DNA of 47,786 bases from positions 1 to 47,786 of the forward strand of contig JABDJB010000081.1 in NCBI GenBank assembly GCA_013003425.1, read 5' to 3'. The translations under genes were made by a program, and so were the position numbers. This DNA is from Gammaproteobacteria bacterium. GTDB lineage: Bacteria > Pseudomonadota > Gammaproteobacteria > Steroidobacterales > JABDKV01. This document shows positions 11,711 to 21,779 of this stretch, piece by piece; position 1 is the stretch's first letter, and every line of letters starts with the position of its first letter. The notes below the pieces were generated by a model, which saw only the letters and a list, made by a program, of their open reading frames with translations, searched no databases and was not told where the DNA came from.

Positions 11711-14700
11711 TTATTTGATTGCAGCAGGCGTGGAGCCGGACGTGCCTCTTGCGGTACTGAGTACCTTGCGCCACCAGCGGGCGAGCCCGTCAAACCAGAC
11801 GTAAACCGTTGGCACCACCAGCAGCGAGGTGATGGTAGAGAATGCCAGCCCGCCGATAATGGCACGTGCCATCGGGTAGTAGGGTGGCCCACCGCCACCG
11901 ATCTGCGTATTGCCAACGGCTAACGGCATCAGCCCGAGGATGGTTGTAGCCACCGTCATCAGGATCGGACGCAGTCTGTCACGCGCACCCTGCAGTATGG
12001 CCTCGTGCCTGGTGTGTCCTTCGCGACGCAGGTTATTGATGTGGTCGATCAGCACGATGCCGTTATTAACCACAACGCCGATAAGGATCATGATGCCGAT
12101 CGAAGCCATGAAGGAAAACGTGGTGCCGGTGATCAGGAAAAACCAGAACACGCCGAATATTGACAGCGCAATAGAGGTAACGATCGAAATCGGGTAAAGC
12201 GACGATTCGAACAGCGCCGCCATAACAATAAAGATAAGCATTATGCCAAGCAGGATATTTACTGCCATGATCTGCTGGGTTTCGTCGTTGCGATCAAAGC
12301 CGCGGCCGAATTTCCACGAGTAGCCCGGTGGTAACTCAAACTCTTCCATCAACGATTTTATTTCTGGTCGTACCTCGTCCATGGTTGTATCGTCGAGGTT
12401 TGCGTTGATAATGACGGCAGTCTGTCGGTCGACCCGCGTGATTTGACGCGCACCGCGCGTTACATGGAATGACGCAACGCTGCCCAGCGTAATGCGTTCG
12501 CCGGCGCCGCTCCACAGCGGCAGATTGGCCAGATCCTCGATGGTCTGCCGGTCGTTTTCCCTGAAAGCCAGCCGCACGTCGACCTCACCTTCGGCGCCGC
12601 GAAATTCCCGCAGGTTGTCACCACGCATGGCAATGCCGACGGAGGTCGCCACCTCGCCGGCCGTCAGGCCGACCCTGCTGGCCCGTTCACGGTCAACAAT
12701 GACCTGTACTTCGTTTTCGCCGTTGGCCATATCGGCACGAATGCCTTCCAGGCCATCAACGGAGCGCAATATGCGTGTCACATCCTGTGCGATCACTGCC
12801 AGTTGCTCGGTCGAGTCCCCGCTGATCTGCAGGCTGAAGCCTTCGCCGCCGCCTTCCTGGTCGAAATCGAAACTCGGCTTGCCGATGATTATCTCGGGCA
12901 GATTTTCTTCGACAAACTCGATAACATCTTCGGTGCTTATAGTCGCGTCTTCGCGTTCGGTCAGCAGGATAGTCGACTCGGCCCGGCCTGGTTCGAAGTA
13001 GCTGTATACTGCGACGATATCCAGCTTTTCACGATTGTCGTAAAGGAAGCCCTCGACCTTGTAGACAGCTTTCTCCACTTCATCCAGCGGGTGCTGGTTC
13101 TCGATATGGAATGGCAGGAATAACCGTCGTGCCGCGGCCTGCGGGAAGGTCTCGAATTCGACGAGTTTGCCCGGAAACGCGATGCTCAGCCCGATGACCG
13201 CACTGCCACTGGCAACGATCAGGACGATGCCGAGCAGCGTCCACCAACGATGATGCAAGGTCCAGTCCAGCAGGTCGGCATACCCGTGCGACAACCGGGC
13301 CATCAGCGACCCGGTACGCGGTACGGGCGGGGAAGGCACCCTGGCGGCCAGCATTGGCACCAGCGTCTGGGCAATGACCAGCGAAGCCAGCATGGCGACA
13401 GAGATTGTCACCGCAACATGCGTCAGGAAAACAGTAATGTCGGTTTTTGTGCCAAACATCACCGGCACAAACACGATAATTGATGTGGCGGTGCCGGCAA
13501 TGACCGCAACGCCGACTTCACGCACGCCCATCAGCGTGGCCTTATGGGGCTCGTCGGGGTACATCTGGCGGTAGCGGAAAATGCTCTCGGTAACCACGAC
13601 AGCATTGTCGACGAGCATCCCGACGCCGAGCATCAGCCCCATCATGGACAGGATGTTAAGGCTGAGCCCGCTGAAATACATAACTGCCAGAGAAATCAGC
13701 AGGGAGAAGGGCACTGACAATGTCACGATGAGGGTCGTCGTCCAGTGACGCAAAAAAGCGTACAGCACGATGATTGCCAGCACCGCGCCGATCAGGCCGG
13801 ACCTCAGAAGGTCGCTGAGCGACGAGCGTACGCCGTCTGCCTTGTTATCGAGCGTGAAGATATTGACCCCGCGCATCTGAGGCAAGGTACGGGCTTTCTC
13901 CACTTCCTCCATTACCCGGTCGGCGACTTCGACCATATTGGCGCCGGTAGTTTTAAACACGCTGATCCCGATTGCATACTGTTGGTCGAGATGACGGCCA
14001 AAATTGCGTTCCGGCGTGTGTAAGGATACGTCTGCTATATCGCGCAGCCGGAGCCCCTGGCTGCCGATGACCAGGTCGCGGATTTCTTCAAGTGATTGAA
14101 ACTCGCCGCGGGGGCGAATACTGAAGCGTTGCCCGGCGTCAGTGATACGACCTGCGCTGACGGCAAAATTGCTGCGTTCCAGCTGCTCGCGCACCACGCG
14201 CACATCCAGCCCATGCGCCGCTATCCGGTTAGCATCAAGCAGGATACGAATCTCGCGCGGCATAACGCCCTGCAGTTCGACCCTGGATACACCTTCGATG
14301 CGTTCGATACGCCGTTTGAGCAGCCGGTCGAGCATGTCGTAGGAGTCTTCGAGATTGCGCGAATCGCTGGAGATTCGCAGCACGAGTATCGGCTGGTCAC
14401 CCAGGCTGCCGGTGAAGATGAATATCCGTCGTATATCGGCCGGCAGGTCGCCACGGATTGCATCGACCTTGGCGCGCGCTTCGATGCCCTTGGCAGACAC
14501 CTCTTTGTTCCAGCCGAACTGCACGAAGATTTGTGCCTGGCCCTCACTGGTCTGTGACTGGATCCTTTCGATGCCGCTGAGTGTCGCCAGTGCTTCCTCC
14601 ACCGGTCGGGTGATCATCGTTTCTACTTCCTCGGCAGTAGCGCCGGGGTAGGGGATCTGCACGAAGATGCCGGGGAATTCGATGTCCGGAAACTCTTCCA

Positions 14701-14800
14701 GAGGCAGCAGCTGCGAGCCAATCAGGCCGACTACGCCCAGCGCCAGGAAAACCATCACCGTGCCGATGGGACGGCGCAGCGCAAGGGCGGTGTGTCTCAT
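11711..14800 (-). CDS. RND efflux permease, second of a tandem pair (HAE1 family)
   Basis: A 1029-residue RND transporter with the standard two-fold plan: TM1 (RPIGTVMVFLALGVVGLIG), a periplasmic porter domain, TM2-7 (about 335-540), a second porter domain and TM8-12 (about 850-1010). The TM4 signature is LGVGMLVDNAVVVTESI, one Asp followed by Asn where AcrB has Asp-Asp. The TM10 site reads VVVNNGIVLIDHI, with Asn in place of the AcrB lysine. Its ATG overlaps the stop of the upstream permease gene (ATGA). Tandem permeases behind one adaptor suggest a heteromeric pump, as in MdtABC, which is inference. Confidence 0.95.
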   Translation of the reverse strand: MRHTALALRRPIGTVMVFLALGVVGLIGSQLLPLEEFPDIEFPGIFVQIPYPGATAEEVETMITRPVEEALATLSGIERIQSQTSEGQAQIFVQFGWNKEVSAKGIEARAKVDAIRGDLPADIRRIFIFTGSLGDQPILVLRISSDSRNLEDSYDMLDRLLKRRIERIEGVSRVELQGVMPREIRILLDANRIAAHGLDVRVVREQLERSNFAVSAGRITDAGQRFSIRPRGEFQSLEEIRDLVIGSQGLRLRDIADVSLHTPERNFGRHLDQQYAIGISVFKTTGANMVEVADRVMEEVEKARTLPQMRGVNIFTLDNKADGVRSSLSDLLRSGLIGAVLAIIVLYAFLRHWTTTLIVTLSVPFSLLISLAVMYFSGLSLNILSMMGLMLGVGMLVDNAVVVTESIFRYRQMYPDEPHKATLMGVREVGVAVIAGTATSIIVFVPVMFGTKTDITVFLTHVAVTISVAMLASLVIAQTLVPMLAARVPSPPVPRTGSLMARLSHGYADLLDWTLHHRWWTLLGIVLIVASGSAVIGLSIAFPGKLVEFETFPQAAARRLFLPFHIENQHPLDEVEKAVYKVEGFLYDNREKLDIVAVYSYFEPGRAESTILLTEREDATISTEDVIEFVEENLPEIIIGKPSFDFDQEGGGEGFSLQISGDSTEQLAVIAQDVTRILRSVDGLEGIRADMANGENEVQVIVDRERASRVGLTAGEVATSVGIAMRGDNLREFRGAEGEVDVRLAFRENDRQTIEDLANLPLWSGAGERITLGSVASFHVTRGARQITRVDRQTAVIINANLDDTTMDEVRPEIKSLMEEFELPPGYSWKFGRGFDRNDETQQIMAVNILLGIMLIFIVMAALFESSLYPISIVTSIALSIFGVFWFFLITGTTFSFMASIGIMILIGVVVNNGIVLIDHINNLRREGHTRHEAILQGARDRLRPILMTVATTILGLMPLAVGNTQIGGGGPPYYPMARAIIGGLAFSTITSLLVVPTVYVWFDGLARWWRKVLSTARGTSGSTPAAIK

Positions 14801-17800
14801 GCGCTGACCTCCGGCTGGCTGTGTAACTGTGGTTGTCGTGCACGGCCGCGATCGAGCAATGAATACACGACCGGAATGACCAACAGGGTAAGAACGGTCG
14901 ATACCAGCAGCCCGCCTATCACGGTGATGGCCATGGGTGCACGCACTTCCGCCCCTTCACCAAAACCGATCGCCATGGGTAACAGACCCAGAGCGGTGGT
15001 CAGGGTGGTCATCAGAATCGGGCGCAGGCGGGTACGACCGGCTTCCATCAGTGCGCTGGTTTTGTCAGCGCCGCGGGCACGCAGCTGGTTGACCAGGTCG
15101 ATGAGCACAATGGCATTGTTCACCACGATGCCGGCCAGCATGATCACGCCGATCAATACAACTACGTTAATCGGCGTATTTGTCAGCGTGAGGCCCAGTA
15201 CCGCGCCAACCAGCGCCAGGGGAATAGTGAAAAGGATCACGAACGGGTGGATGATGGATTCGAACTGGGCCGCCATCACCAGGTAAACGAGAAAAACTGC
15301 CAGCGCCAGGGCAAAACGCATCGAGTCAAACGATGTCTCCATGTCACTGCTCTGCCCGCCCACGACAGCGCCGATCTCGGCAGGCAGGGGCGTGGCAGCC
15401 AGGATCTGTTCGACTTCAGCGACAGCGCTGCCCAGGTCGCCGTAGCGAGTATCGGCAGAAATGACAATAACGCGTTCCTGGTCGACGCGGCGGATTTCCG
15501 TCGGTCCCTGGGCAATAATGATATCGGCTACTGCATCAAGGGTAACGGGGCGTTTGCTCTCCGGGTTAACGATCAGGCGCCGGATATCGTCAAGCGTGGC
15601 ATTGCGCTCATCGATACCACGCACCAGGACCGGAATTTTCCGGTCACGCCACGTGTAGCGTGTTGCCAGTTCGCCGCGTACCTTGGCCACCACCCGGTCG
15701 GCAATATCGCGCACCGCCAGGCCCAGTTTCGCAGCCCGTTCCTGGTCAAAAACAATCTGCACTTCCGGATTTCCGGTTTCCAGCGAGGTCCGCAGGTCGG
15801 TAAACCGGTCGGATTGTTCCATTGCCGCATAGATGCGCTCGCTGACCGCTTCGATCGCCGTCAGGTCATAGCCGCTTACTTCTATTTCCAGCGGACTGGC
15901 AAAGCTGAACAACTCGGGCCGGCCAAATTCGTACTGCAATCCCGCCAGTTCGTCCAGCTGTCGCCGCACATCGTTCATGACGCGGGTTTCATCGTCTCTC
16001 GATGCCGAGGTCTTGAGCTTGACGCTGAGTGAACCACTGTTTTCACCGGCATCGACCGGGCTGGCGTCGAGCCGGTTACCGGTTCCGGCGACCGAAAAGG
16101 TCAGCTCGACGTCGGCAAGGTCGCGCGTGGCCAGCTGGGCGCGCTGAATCATTTCATCGGTGCGTTCCAGCGGGGCGCCCGGTGCGAGGCGCAGGTCGAT
16201 ACGAAACTCACCCTGCGACAGCTGTGGAATCAACTCGGTGCCCAGGCGAGGCACCAGCGTCATGGTGCCGGCGAAAATTGCCGCCGCGACGAGGACGACA
16301 AACAGCCTGTTGCGCAGTGCCCATGCCAGCGTCGGGTCGTAAACGCGTGCGGCGATTGCATTCAGCGCCTGGAATACAGCTACAACCGGAGTGAAAGCCA
16401 GGCGCAACAATTTGCCGACAAACAGGGCCGCGCCAAGGACCATGCGCACCAGCCAGGCGATTGCCCGGGTAAACCGGGCCGGCTCGGTGTGACTCTCGGC
16501 ATCGCTGAACGCATGTCCGGCACCCCATGCGGCCAGCATGGGTATGAGCGTCAGCGCCACGAGCAGTGAGAACAGCAGGGCAAAGGTGACGGTCAGGGCC
16601 TGATCGCGAAACAGCTGCCCGGCAATGCCGTGCACGAATACCATCGGGAAGAACACGGCAATGGTCGTCAGCGTTGCGGCAATGACAGCGGATGTCACCT
16701 CACCGGTGCCCTCACGCGCAGCGGTGCGGACATCAGCACCGCCTTCACGCTTGCGCACGATGTTTTCCAGCACCACGATGGCATTGTCTACAAGCAGGCC
16801 GACTGCCAGTGCTATACCGCCAAGCGACATGATATTGAGCGTCAGGTCCGAGGCATACATCAGTACAAAGGTACCGATGACCGAAACCGGTATAGCCGTG
16901 CCGATGATCATCGTTGCACGAATATCGCGCAGGAAGGAATACAGCACGATTATCGCCAGGATTCCGCCGATAAGCGCGGCAGAGAGTACCTGGTTGATTG
17001 CTTGCGAAATAAATACTGATTGATCGTAAATCTGTTGCAGTTCGACGCCAGCTGGCAGGTTTTCCTCGATACCGTCCAGGCGTGACTTGACCCGGCGCGC
17101 CACCTGCACCGTGTTGGCGTCGCCTTCCTTGTATACGGCGAGCTCGACCGATTCCTGACCATTGACCCGGGTGATCGCCTGGCGCTCCTTGTACCCGCGT
17201 TCGACCATTGCAATATCACGCAGGTAGACAGGTTGTCCGGCGGAGGAGGTGATGATGGCGTCGGCAATTTCCTCTACCGAGCGGAATTCGTTCAGGGTGC
17301 GGACAAGAAACCGCTGCGAGCCCTGTTCCAGTCTGCCGCCGGCAAGATTGACATTTTCCCGACGCAGCCGCTGCGCCACCTCATTGATCGGAATGCCAAG
17401 TTGCGCCAGGCGCTGCTGGTCGACGAGGATGCGGATCTCATCTTCGAGGCCACCACTGATCTTGACAGCAGCGGTGCCCTCGATCGCCTCGATTTCATTT
17501 TTCAGCTGTTCTTCGGCATAGCGGCGCAGGTTTTTCAGGCCGGCTATCCGCGCGACTTCATTGTCTGCTGCCTCACGCACCAGAGCGAGGCGAACTATCG
17601 GTTCATTCGACGGATCGAAACGCAATAAGATCGGGCGGTCTGCCTCCAGCGGCAGTTCGAGCAGGTCGAGCTTTTCGCGCACATCGACACTGGCAATGTC
17701 CATGTCGGTGCCCCACAGAAACTCCAGGATGACATCCGACTGACCTGACCGGGATACTGATCTGACACGGCGCACGTTCTTGATGATGCCAACCGATTCC

Positions 17801-18003
17801 TCGATCGGTTTGGTAATCAGGTTTTCTATTTCCAGCGGCGCGGTGCCGCTGAGTTCCGTGCGTACTGTGATGGTGGGATACGACAGGTCAGGCAGCAGGT
17901 TTACCTTCAGTCGTGTCAGTGAGACCACACCGAACAAAGTGATGGCAAGCGTGAACATCAGCACCGTGATGCGCCGCTCCGTTGCCAGTTTCACCAGGCC
18001 CAT
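14797..18003 (-). CDS. RND efflux permease, first of a tandem pair (HAE1 family)
   Basis: A 1068-residue RND transporter. TM1 is RRITVLMFTLAITLFGVVSL; TM4 carries ALAVGLLVDNAIVVLENI; TM10 has IVVNNAIVLIDLVNQL. As in the neighbouring permease, the AcrB Asp-Asp/Lys relay is replaced by Asp-Asn and Asn. A long cytoplasmic/TM6-TM7 linker (about 500-560, SDAESHTEPARFTR and a hydrophobic stretch) makes it somewhat longer than AcrB. It starts 2 bp after the adaptor stop and overlaps the second permease by 4 bp, so adaptor, permease and permease form one operon. Confidence 0.95.
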   Translation of the reverse strand: MGLVKLATERRITVLMFTLAITLFGVVSLTRLKVNLLPDLSYPTITVRTELSGTAPLEIENLITKPIEESVGIIKNVRRVRSVSRSGQSDVILEFLWGTDMDIASVDVREKLDLLELPLEADRPILLRFDPSNEPIVRLALVREAADNEVARIAGLKNLRRYAEEQLKNEIEAIEGTAAVKISGGLEDEIRILVDQQRLAQLGIPINEVAQRLRRENVNLAGGRLEQGSQRFLVRTLNEFRSVEEIADAIITSSAGQPVYLRDIAMVERGYKERQAITRVNGQESVELAVYKEGDANTVQVARRVKSRLDGIEENLPAGVELQQIYDQSVFISQAINQVLSAALIGGILAIIVLYSFLRDIRATMIIGTAIPVSVIGTFVLMYASDLTLNIMSLGGIALAVGLLVDNAIVVLENIVRKREGGADVRTAAREGTGEVTSAVIAATLTTIAVFFPMVFVHGIAGQLFRDQALTVTFALLFSLLVALTLIPMLAAWGAGHAFSDAESHTEPARFTRAIAWLVRMVLGAALFVGKLLRLAFTPVVAVFQALNAIAARVYDPTLAWALRNRLFVVLVAAAIFAGTMTLVPRLGTELIPQLSQGEFRIDLRLAPGAPLERTDEMIQRAQLATRDLADVELTFSVAGTGNRLDASPVDAGENSGSLSVKLKTSASRDDETRVMNDVRRQLDELAGLQYEFGRPELFSFASPLEIEVSGYDLTAIEAVSERIYAAMEQSDRFTDLRTSLETGNPEVQIVFDQERAAKLGLAVRDIADRVVAKVRGELATRYTWRDRKIPVLVRGIDERNATLDDIRRLIVNPESKRPVTLDAVADIIIAQGPTEIRRVDQERVIVISADTRYGDLGSAVAEVEQILAATPLPAEIGAVVGGQSSDMETSFDSMRFALALAVFLVYLVMAAQFESIIHPFVILFTIPLALVGAVLGLTLTNTPINVVVLIGVIMLAGIVVNNAIVLIDLVNQLRARGADKTSALMEAGRTRLRPILMTTLTTALGLLPMAIGFGEGAEVRAPMAITVIGGLLVSTVLTLLVIPVVYSLLDRGRARQPQLHSQPEVSA

Positions 18004-18005
18004 GT

Positions 18006-19118
18006 CTAGCTGGCCGGGTCGGTTTGCGGTGTTTCCTCGACAGCGGTCCGCGTATCGGGAGGCTCAGCACCGATTACCCGTACCTTGCCGCCATCCTTCA
18101 GCGAGTTCTGGCCGATCACGACAACCTGCTCATCGCCGGACAGGCCATCGGTAACTTCGACGCTGGCTCCGTTGGCGTAACCCAGCGTTACCTCGCGGCG
18201 CCGCGCTACACCATCTTCCACGACAAAAACCGCGGTTTCCGCATCGGTATCGACCAGGGCAGCGCGCGGGACCAGCATGCTGTTCTGACGCGTGTCATAG
18301 ACCACGCTGATGCGTCCGAACATTCCCGGTTTCAGTTCGCCATCGCCGGAGTCGATTTCAACGGTTACCTTGAAGGTTCCGGTGCCGGCATCCACTACCG
18401 GGCTGATGCGAATTATCCGGGCCGGATACAGCTGATCCGGTCTTGCATCGATCTGGACTGCAGCCTGCTGGCCCGCCTTGATCTTGTTGAACTCTTTCTC
18501 GGGTACATGCAGATAGGCCAGTAACGGATCGAGGTCGGTAATTTTGAACAATGGCTGGTTGACGGTAATGGTATTGCCACGTTTCACGTAACGTTCGGCA
18601 ATCACACCGCTGAACGGTGCTTTTATTTCCGTGTAACCCAGTTCGAGTCTTGCCAGCCGCAGTGCCGCACGCAGGGACTCCAGCTCGTACTTCATGCCTT
18701 CGAAAGCACCGGCGCTTACCAGGCCCTTCGAGTTGAGCTCGATATTGCGGCGGTAGTCCTGCTCGAGGCGTCGCACGTTGGCAAGCTGGCGCGCGACTTC
18801 AAGCCGCAGCCTTTCACCGTCGAGCCGAGCCAACACCTGGCCTGATTCGACCTGGTCGCCTTCCTCCACCAGCAATTCGACGATCTCGCCGGCAACTTTG
18901 GCGCTTACATCCGCCTCGGCATCAACCTCGAGGGCAGCGGTGCCGGAATAGACTGCAGTGATTTCGCCGCGTTCGACCAGCCGGGTTTCGACCGGTATCG
19001 GGGTTGCCTCTTCATCTTCTTCGGCGGTTTTCTCGCCTTCGCCGCCGATCTTGCAGGCGGTTATGAATGTGACTGCTGCGAGCAGGCCAATAAAACGAAG
19101 CAAACGTGTAGTGCTCAT
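18006..19118 (-). CDS. RND efflux adaptor lipoprotein
   Basis: A 370-residue adaptor. The start at 19118 (MSTTRLLRFIGLLA) is chosen because it gives a lipoprotein signal ending in FITAC; an in-frame codon at 19154 would bury the signal behind 12 residues. An acidic linker (EEDEEA) is followed by the split lipoyl domain (SAKVAGEIVELLVEEGDQV and IKAPFSGVIAERYVKRG), an alpha-hairpin between them, and beta-barrel/membrane-proximal regions (ARIIRISPVVDAGTGTFKV). It is the first gene of the operon with the two permeases and lies downstream of the perfect inverted repeat at 19189-19214. Confidence 0.94.
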   Translation of the reverse strand: MSTTRLLRFIGLLAAVTFITACKIGGEGEKTAEEDEEATPIPVETRLVERGEITAVYSGTAALEVDAEADVSAKVAGEIVELLVEEGDQVESGQVLARLDGERLRLEVARQLANVRRLEQDYRRNIELNSKGLVSAGAFEGMKYELESLRAALRLARLELGYTEIKAPFSGVIAERYVKRGNTITVNQPLFKITDLDPLLAYLHVPEKEFNKIKAGQQAAVQIDARPDQLYPARIIRISPVVDAGTGTFKVTVEIDSGDGELKPGMFGRISVVYDTRQNSMLVPRAALVDTDAETAVFVVEDGVARRREVTLGYANGASVEVTDGLSGDEQVVVIGQNSLKDGGKVRVIGAEPPDTRTAVEETPQTDPAS

Positions 19119-19188
19119 AATCCCCAAATTCCCCAACGTGCCACCACAGGTCAACTGCGACCGGAACGGCCATTTGCACCGAGGGTCA

Positions 19189-19230
19189 TAGTGTTATAGT
19201 AGAGTATAACACTAAAGGGGCTAAGCACAA
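19189..19230 (-). promoter_or_regulatory. Promoter of the tandem RND operon overlapped by a perfect inverted repeat
   Basis: Perfect inverted repeat with 10-bp arms TAGTGTTATA (19189-19198) and TATAACACTA (19205-19214) and a 6-bp spacer. Read on the minus strand, a -10-like TATACT (19208-19203) lies inside it, with a weak -35 TTGTGC (19230-19225) at 16-bp spacing. A dimeric repressor of the TetR or MarR kind, bound here, would cover the -10 box. Predicted transcription start is near 19196, leaving a leader of about 78 bases before the adaptor ATG. No regulator gene is adjacent. Confidence 0.65.
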
Positions 19231-19274
19231 CCACCGGCTGGAAGGGCCTGTGCTAGACTAAAACGCTTTTACTT

Positions 19275-21380
19275 TCAATTAGTTCCAACGTCTTTGCTGG
19301 CATCGTCGGCGCGGGCAATCACTGGCCCGGCGACAATGTCAGCAACAATCTCGGCGGTTTCGTGCAGCAGCACATCGACCGGCTCGACTTCATCCAGGTC
19401 TTCCGGCTTCTCCAGTGGCTCGAGATTGAGAGCGGCCCGCCGCTCATTTTCGCGCTCCAGGCGCCGCATGAGTTCTGCTTCACGTTCTTTCTCACGCGCT
19501 TCCCGATGCAGCGAGACCGAGCGGTCCTCGCTGTTGGCGTGAGCGATGCTGTCGAGCAGGAAACGAAAATCAGGATCGGTATCTATGCGGTCGGAGTGGC
19601 GATTGATCAGCGAGGGCACAAATTGAGCCGGCGCGCCGTACAAATCGTAACCGGTCGTGGCAATTTCATCCCAGGGCAATGCCGTTTCGCGGGCTGACTC
19701 GCCCACCTTGGAAACATCGACAGAGGAGGGCAGCTCAATGTCCGGTAACACTCCACGGTGCTGCGTACTGCCGCCGTTAACGCGGTAATACTTACCGATG
19801 GTCACGGTCAGCTGACCGAAGTCATCCTGGCCCGGTCGTGCAGAGTAACGGTTCAGGTCATAGAGGTTTTGTACCGAACCCTTGCCGTAGGTACGCTGGC
19901 CGATCACCAGGCCGCGTCCGTAATCCTGTATTGCTGCGGCTAGTATTTCCGATGCCGAAGCGCTGAAGCGGTCGACCAGAATCACCAGGGGGCCATCCCA
20001 GGCGATACCACGCTGTTTGTCGCGCAGGATTTCAACACGTCCGCTGGAGTCTTTCAGCTGCACTACCGGGCCGTTATCAATAAACAGACCGCTGAGTGCC
20101 GTTGCTTCAGAAAGATGACCACCGCCATTGCCGCGCAGGTCGAGTACCAGTCCTTCGATGCCATCTTTGCGCAGCTCACCAATCAGGCGTTCGACATCGC
20201 GTGTGGTGCTGGTGAAATTCTTGTCGCCGGAAGTCTTGGCCTGGAAATCCTGGTAGAAGCTCGGGATATCAATCACGCCTATTGGCACCTTGCGACCGTC
20301 GCGGTCGACTTCGATGGTGCTTTTCTGGGCGGCCTGGGCCTCGAGCTTGACCTTGTCGCGGCGCAGTTCGATGACTTGTTCGGGGTCACCAGGGGCAGCG
20401 CCGCCGGGCAGAACCTGCAGGCGCACAACGGTGCCGCCGGGTCCCCGGATCAGCTGGACTACATCGTCCAGTCGCCAGCCGACCACATCGGTGATTTCAG
20501 GCTTGTCGCCCTGGCCGACGCCGGTGATCCGGTCCTGGCGTTTCAGCTGGCCGTCAATTGAGGCCGGGCCGCCTGGAATGATATCGAGCACTGTCACGTA
20601 ATCATCGGTGAGCTGCAGCGAGGCGCCGATGCCGTCGTAGGACAGGCTCATTTGTATGCGGTATTCCTCGGAGTTACGCGGCGAGAAGTAGTTCGAGTGC
20701 GGGTCGAGTGTATCCGCATACGAGTTCATGAAGGTCTCAAAAACCTCATCGCTGTTGAGCTGGTCGGTGCGCTTGAGGACGCGGTTGTAGCGCTTGCGCA
20801 GGATGTCGGCAGCTTCGGTCCATTCCTTGTTGGTCAGGACCAGGCTCAGCATGTCGTTCTTGACACGTTTGCGCCACAACTCACGCAGCTCCTGCTCGTC
20901 TTTAGCCCATTCGGCTTCGCTGCGATCGAAATAGTAGCGCTCGTCGATGGTGAAATCCGGTTCCTCATCGAGCTGGGCGAGAGCATTCTCGATGGAATTG
21001 CGTAGCCGAACGCGGTATGTCCTGAAAATATCAAACACCGGATCCATGTCGCCGCGTTTGACTGCTTCGTCCAGGCTGAAGCGATACTTCTCGAAGCGGT
21101 CGATATCGTCGGCAGTCAAATACAGCCGGTTCGAATCCAGCGCTTTAAGGTAGCGATCGAGAATCTTGGATGACAGGGCATCGTCGACCCGCGCATTGCG
21201 GTAATGTGATCGCTCAAACAGGGTGGTCACGAGGCGGGAAACCTTCTCGTGGCGGGGGCTGGGTTCCAGCACGCTTGTCTGCGGCAGGGAAACACCAGTA
21301 CTGGGAACAAGTACCGTTGCCGGTATTGCCAGGAAACAGGCCGCAAGCAGCGGTGTGTAGAATCGCGTCATCTTTGTCAT
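19275..21380 (-). CDS. prc: Tail-specific (C-terminal processing) protease, peptidase S41A
   Basis: A 701-residue periplasmic protease that degrades proteins from their C-termini. An N-terminal signal/anchor (FYTPLLAACFLAIPATVLV) is followed by the Prc N-terminal helical domain (about 40-230), a PDZ domain (YDGIGASLQLTDDYVTVLDI to about 340), the S41 catalytic domain and the DUF3340 C-terminal helical domain. The catalytic Ser is in RFSASASEILAAA and the Lys in QRTYGKGSVQ; the oxyanion region LDLRGNGGGHLSEA is intact. The length fits the long Prc type, not the short CtpA type. It is monocistronic, divergent from the small membrane gene at 21495. Confidence 0.96.
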   Translation of the reverse strand: MTKMTRFYTPLLAACFLAIPATVLVPSTGVSLPQTSVLEPSPRHEKVSRLVTTLFERSHYRNARVDDALSSKILDRYLKALDSNRLYLTADDIDRFEKYRFSLDEAVKRGDMDPVFDIFRTYRVRLRNSIENALAQLDEEPDFTIDERYYFDRSEAEWAKDEQELRELWRKRVKNDMLSLVLTNKEWTEAADILRKRYNRVLKRTDQLNSDEVFETFMNSYADTLDPHSNYFSPRNSEEYRIQMSLSYDGIGASLQLTDDYVTVLDIIPGGPASIDGQLKRQDRITGVGQGDKPEITDVVGWRLDDVVQLIRGPGGTVVRLQVLPGGAAPGDPEQVIELRRDKVKLEAQAAQKSTIEVDRDGRKVPIGVIDIPSFYQDFQAKTSGDKNFTSTTRDVERLIGELRKDGIEGLVLDLRGNGGGHLSEATALSGLFIDNGPVVQLKDSSGRVEILRDKQRGIAWDGPLVILVDRFSASASEILAAAIQDYGRGLVIGQRTYGKGSVQNLYDLNRYSARPGQDDFGQLTVTIGKYYRVNGGSTQHRGVLPDIELPSSVDVSKVGESARETALPWDEIATTGYDLYGAPAQFVPSLINRHSDRIDTDPDFRFLLDSIAHANSEDRSVSLHREAREKEREAELMRRLERENERRAALNLEPLEKPEDLDEVEPVDVLLHETAEIVADIVAGPVIARADDASKDVGTN

Positions 21381-21494
21381 AATTTATTCGTCTCGCCCAA
21401 TTCGAGGCTCGCCTCAGCCTAGTAGGGCAGGGTTCTCATCGCAAGGGCCGGAGCCACATTTTCCGCGTCCCTACAAGGCGTTAAGGCAAATTGT

Positions 21495-21779
21495 ATGCGT
21501 CCACTGGCCATTCTGACCGGTTTCGTCCTCGGCACGTCAGCGTCCATAACGCTCAGCCTGGCTGTAGTCGGACTGATTTTTACGGTCCTGGCCCCCGAGT
21601 ACGAACAGGTACGGGCGGAAATCCGGCCATTTCTGGCCACCGCCGGCCTGTTCCTATGTCTGACCGTCGCCGCGGCGCTCAGTTTCGTCAGTATGTTGCG
21701 CGAATTGCGGTGGCGCTGGCTGGCGCAGGCCGCTATGTGGGCGATCATTGCCGCCACGGTGTTTTATTTTCTGCCGTAA
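21495..21779 (+). CDS. Small three-helix membrane protein, unknown
   Basis: A 94-residue hydrophobic protein with three predicted membrane helices (about residues 5-31, 46-66 and 72-92) and few charged residues, mostly in the turn LRELRWRW. It is divergent from prc with a 114-bp gap. No family recognised. It could be an auxiliary or membrane-stress protein, but nothing in the sequence decides this. Confidence 0.65.
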   Translation: MRPLAILTGFVLGTSASITLSLAVVGLIFTVLAPEYEQVRAEIRPFLATAGLFLCLTVAAALSFVSMLRELRWRWLAQAAMWAIIAATVFYFLP

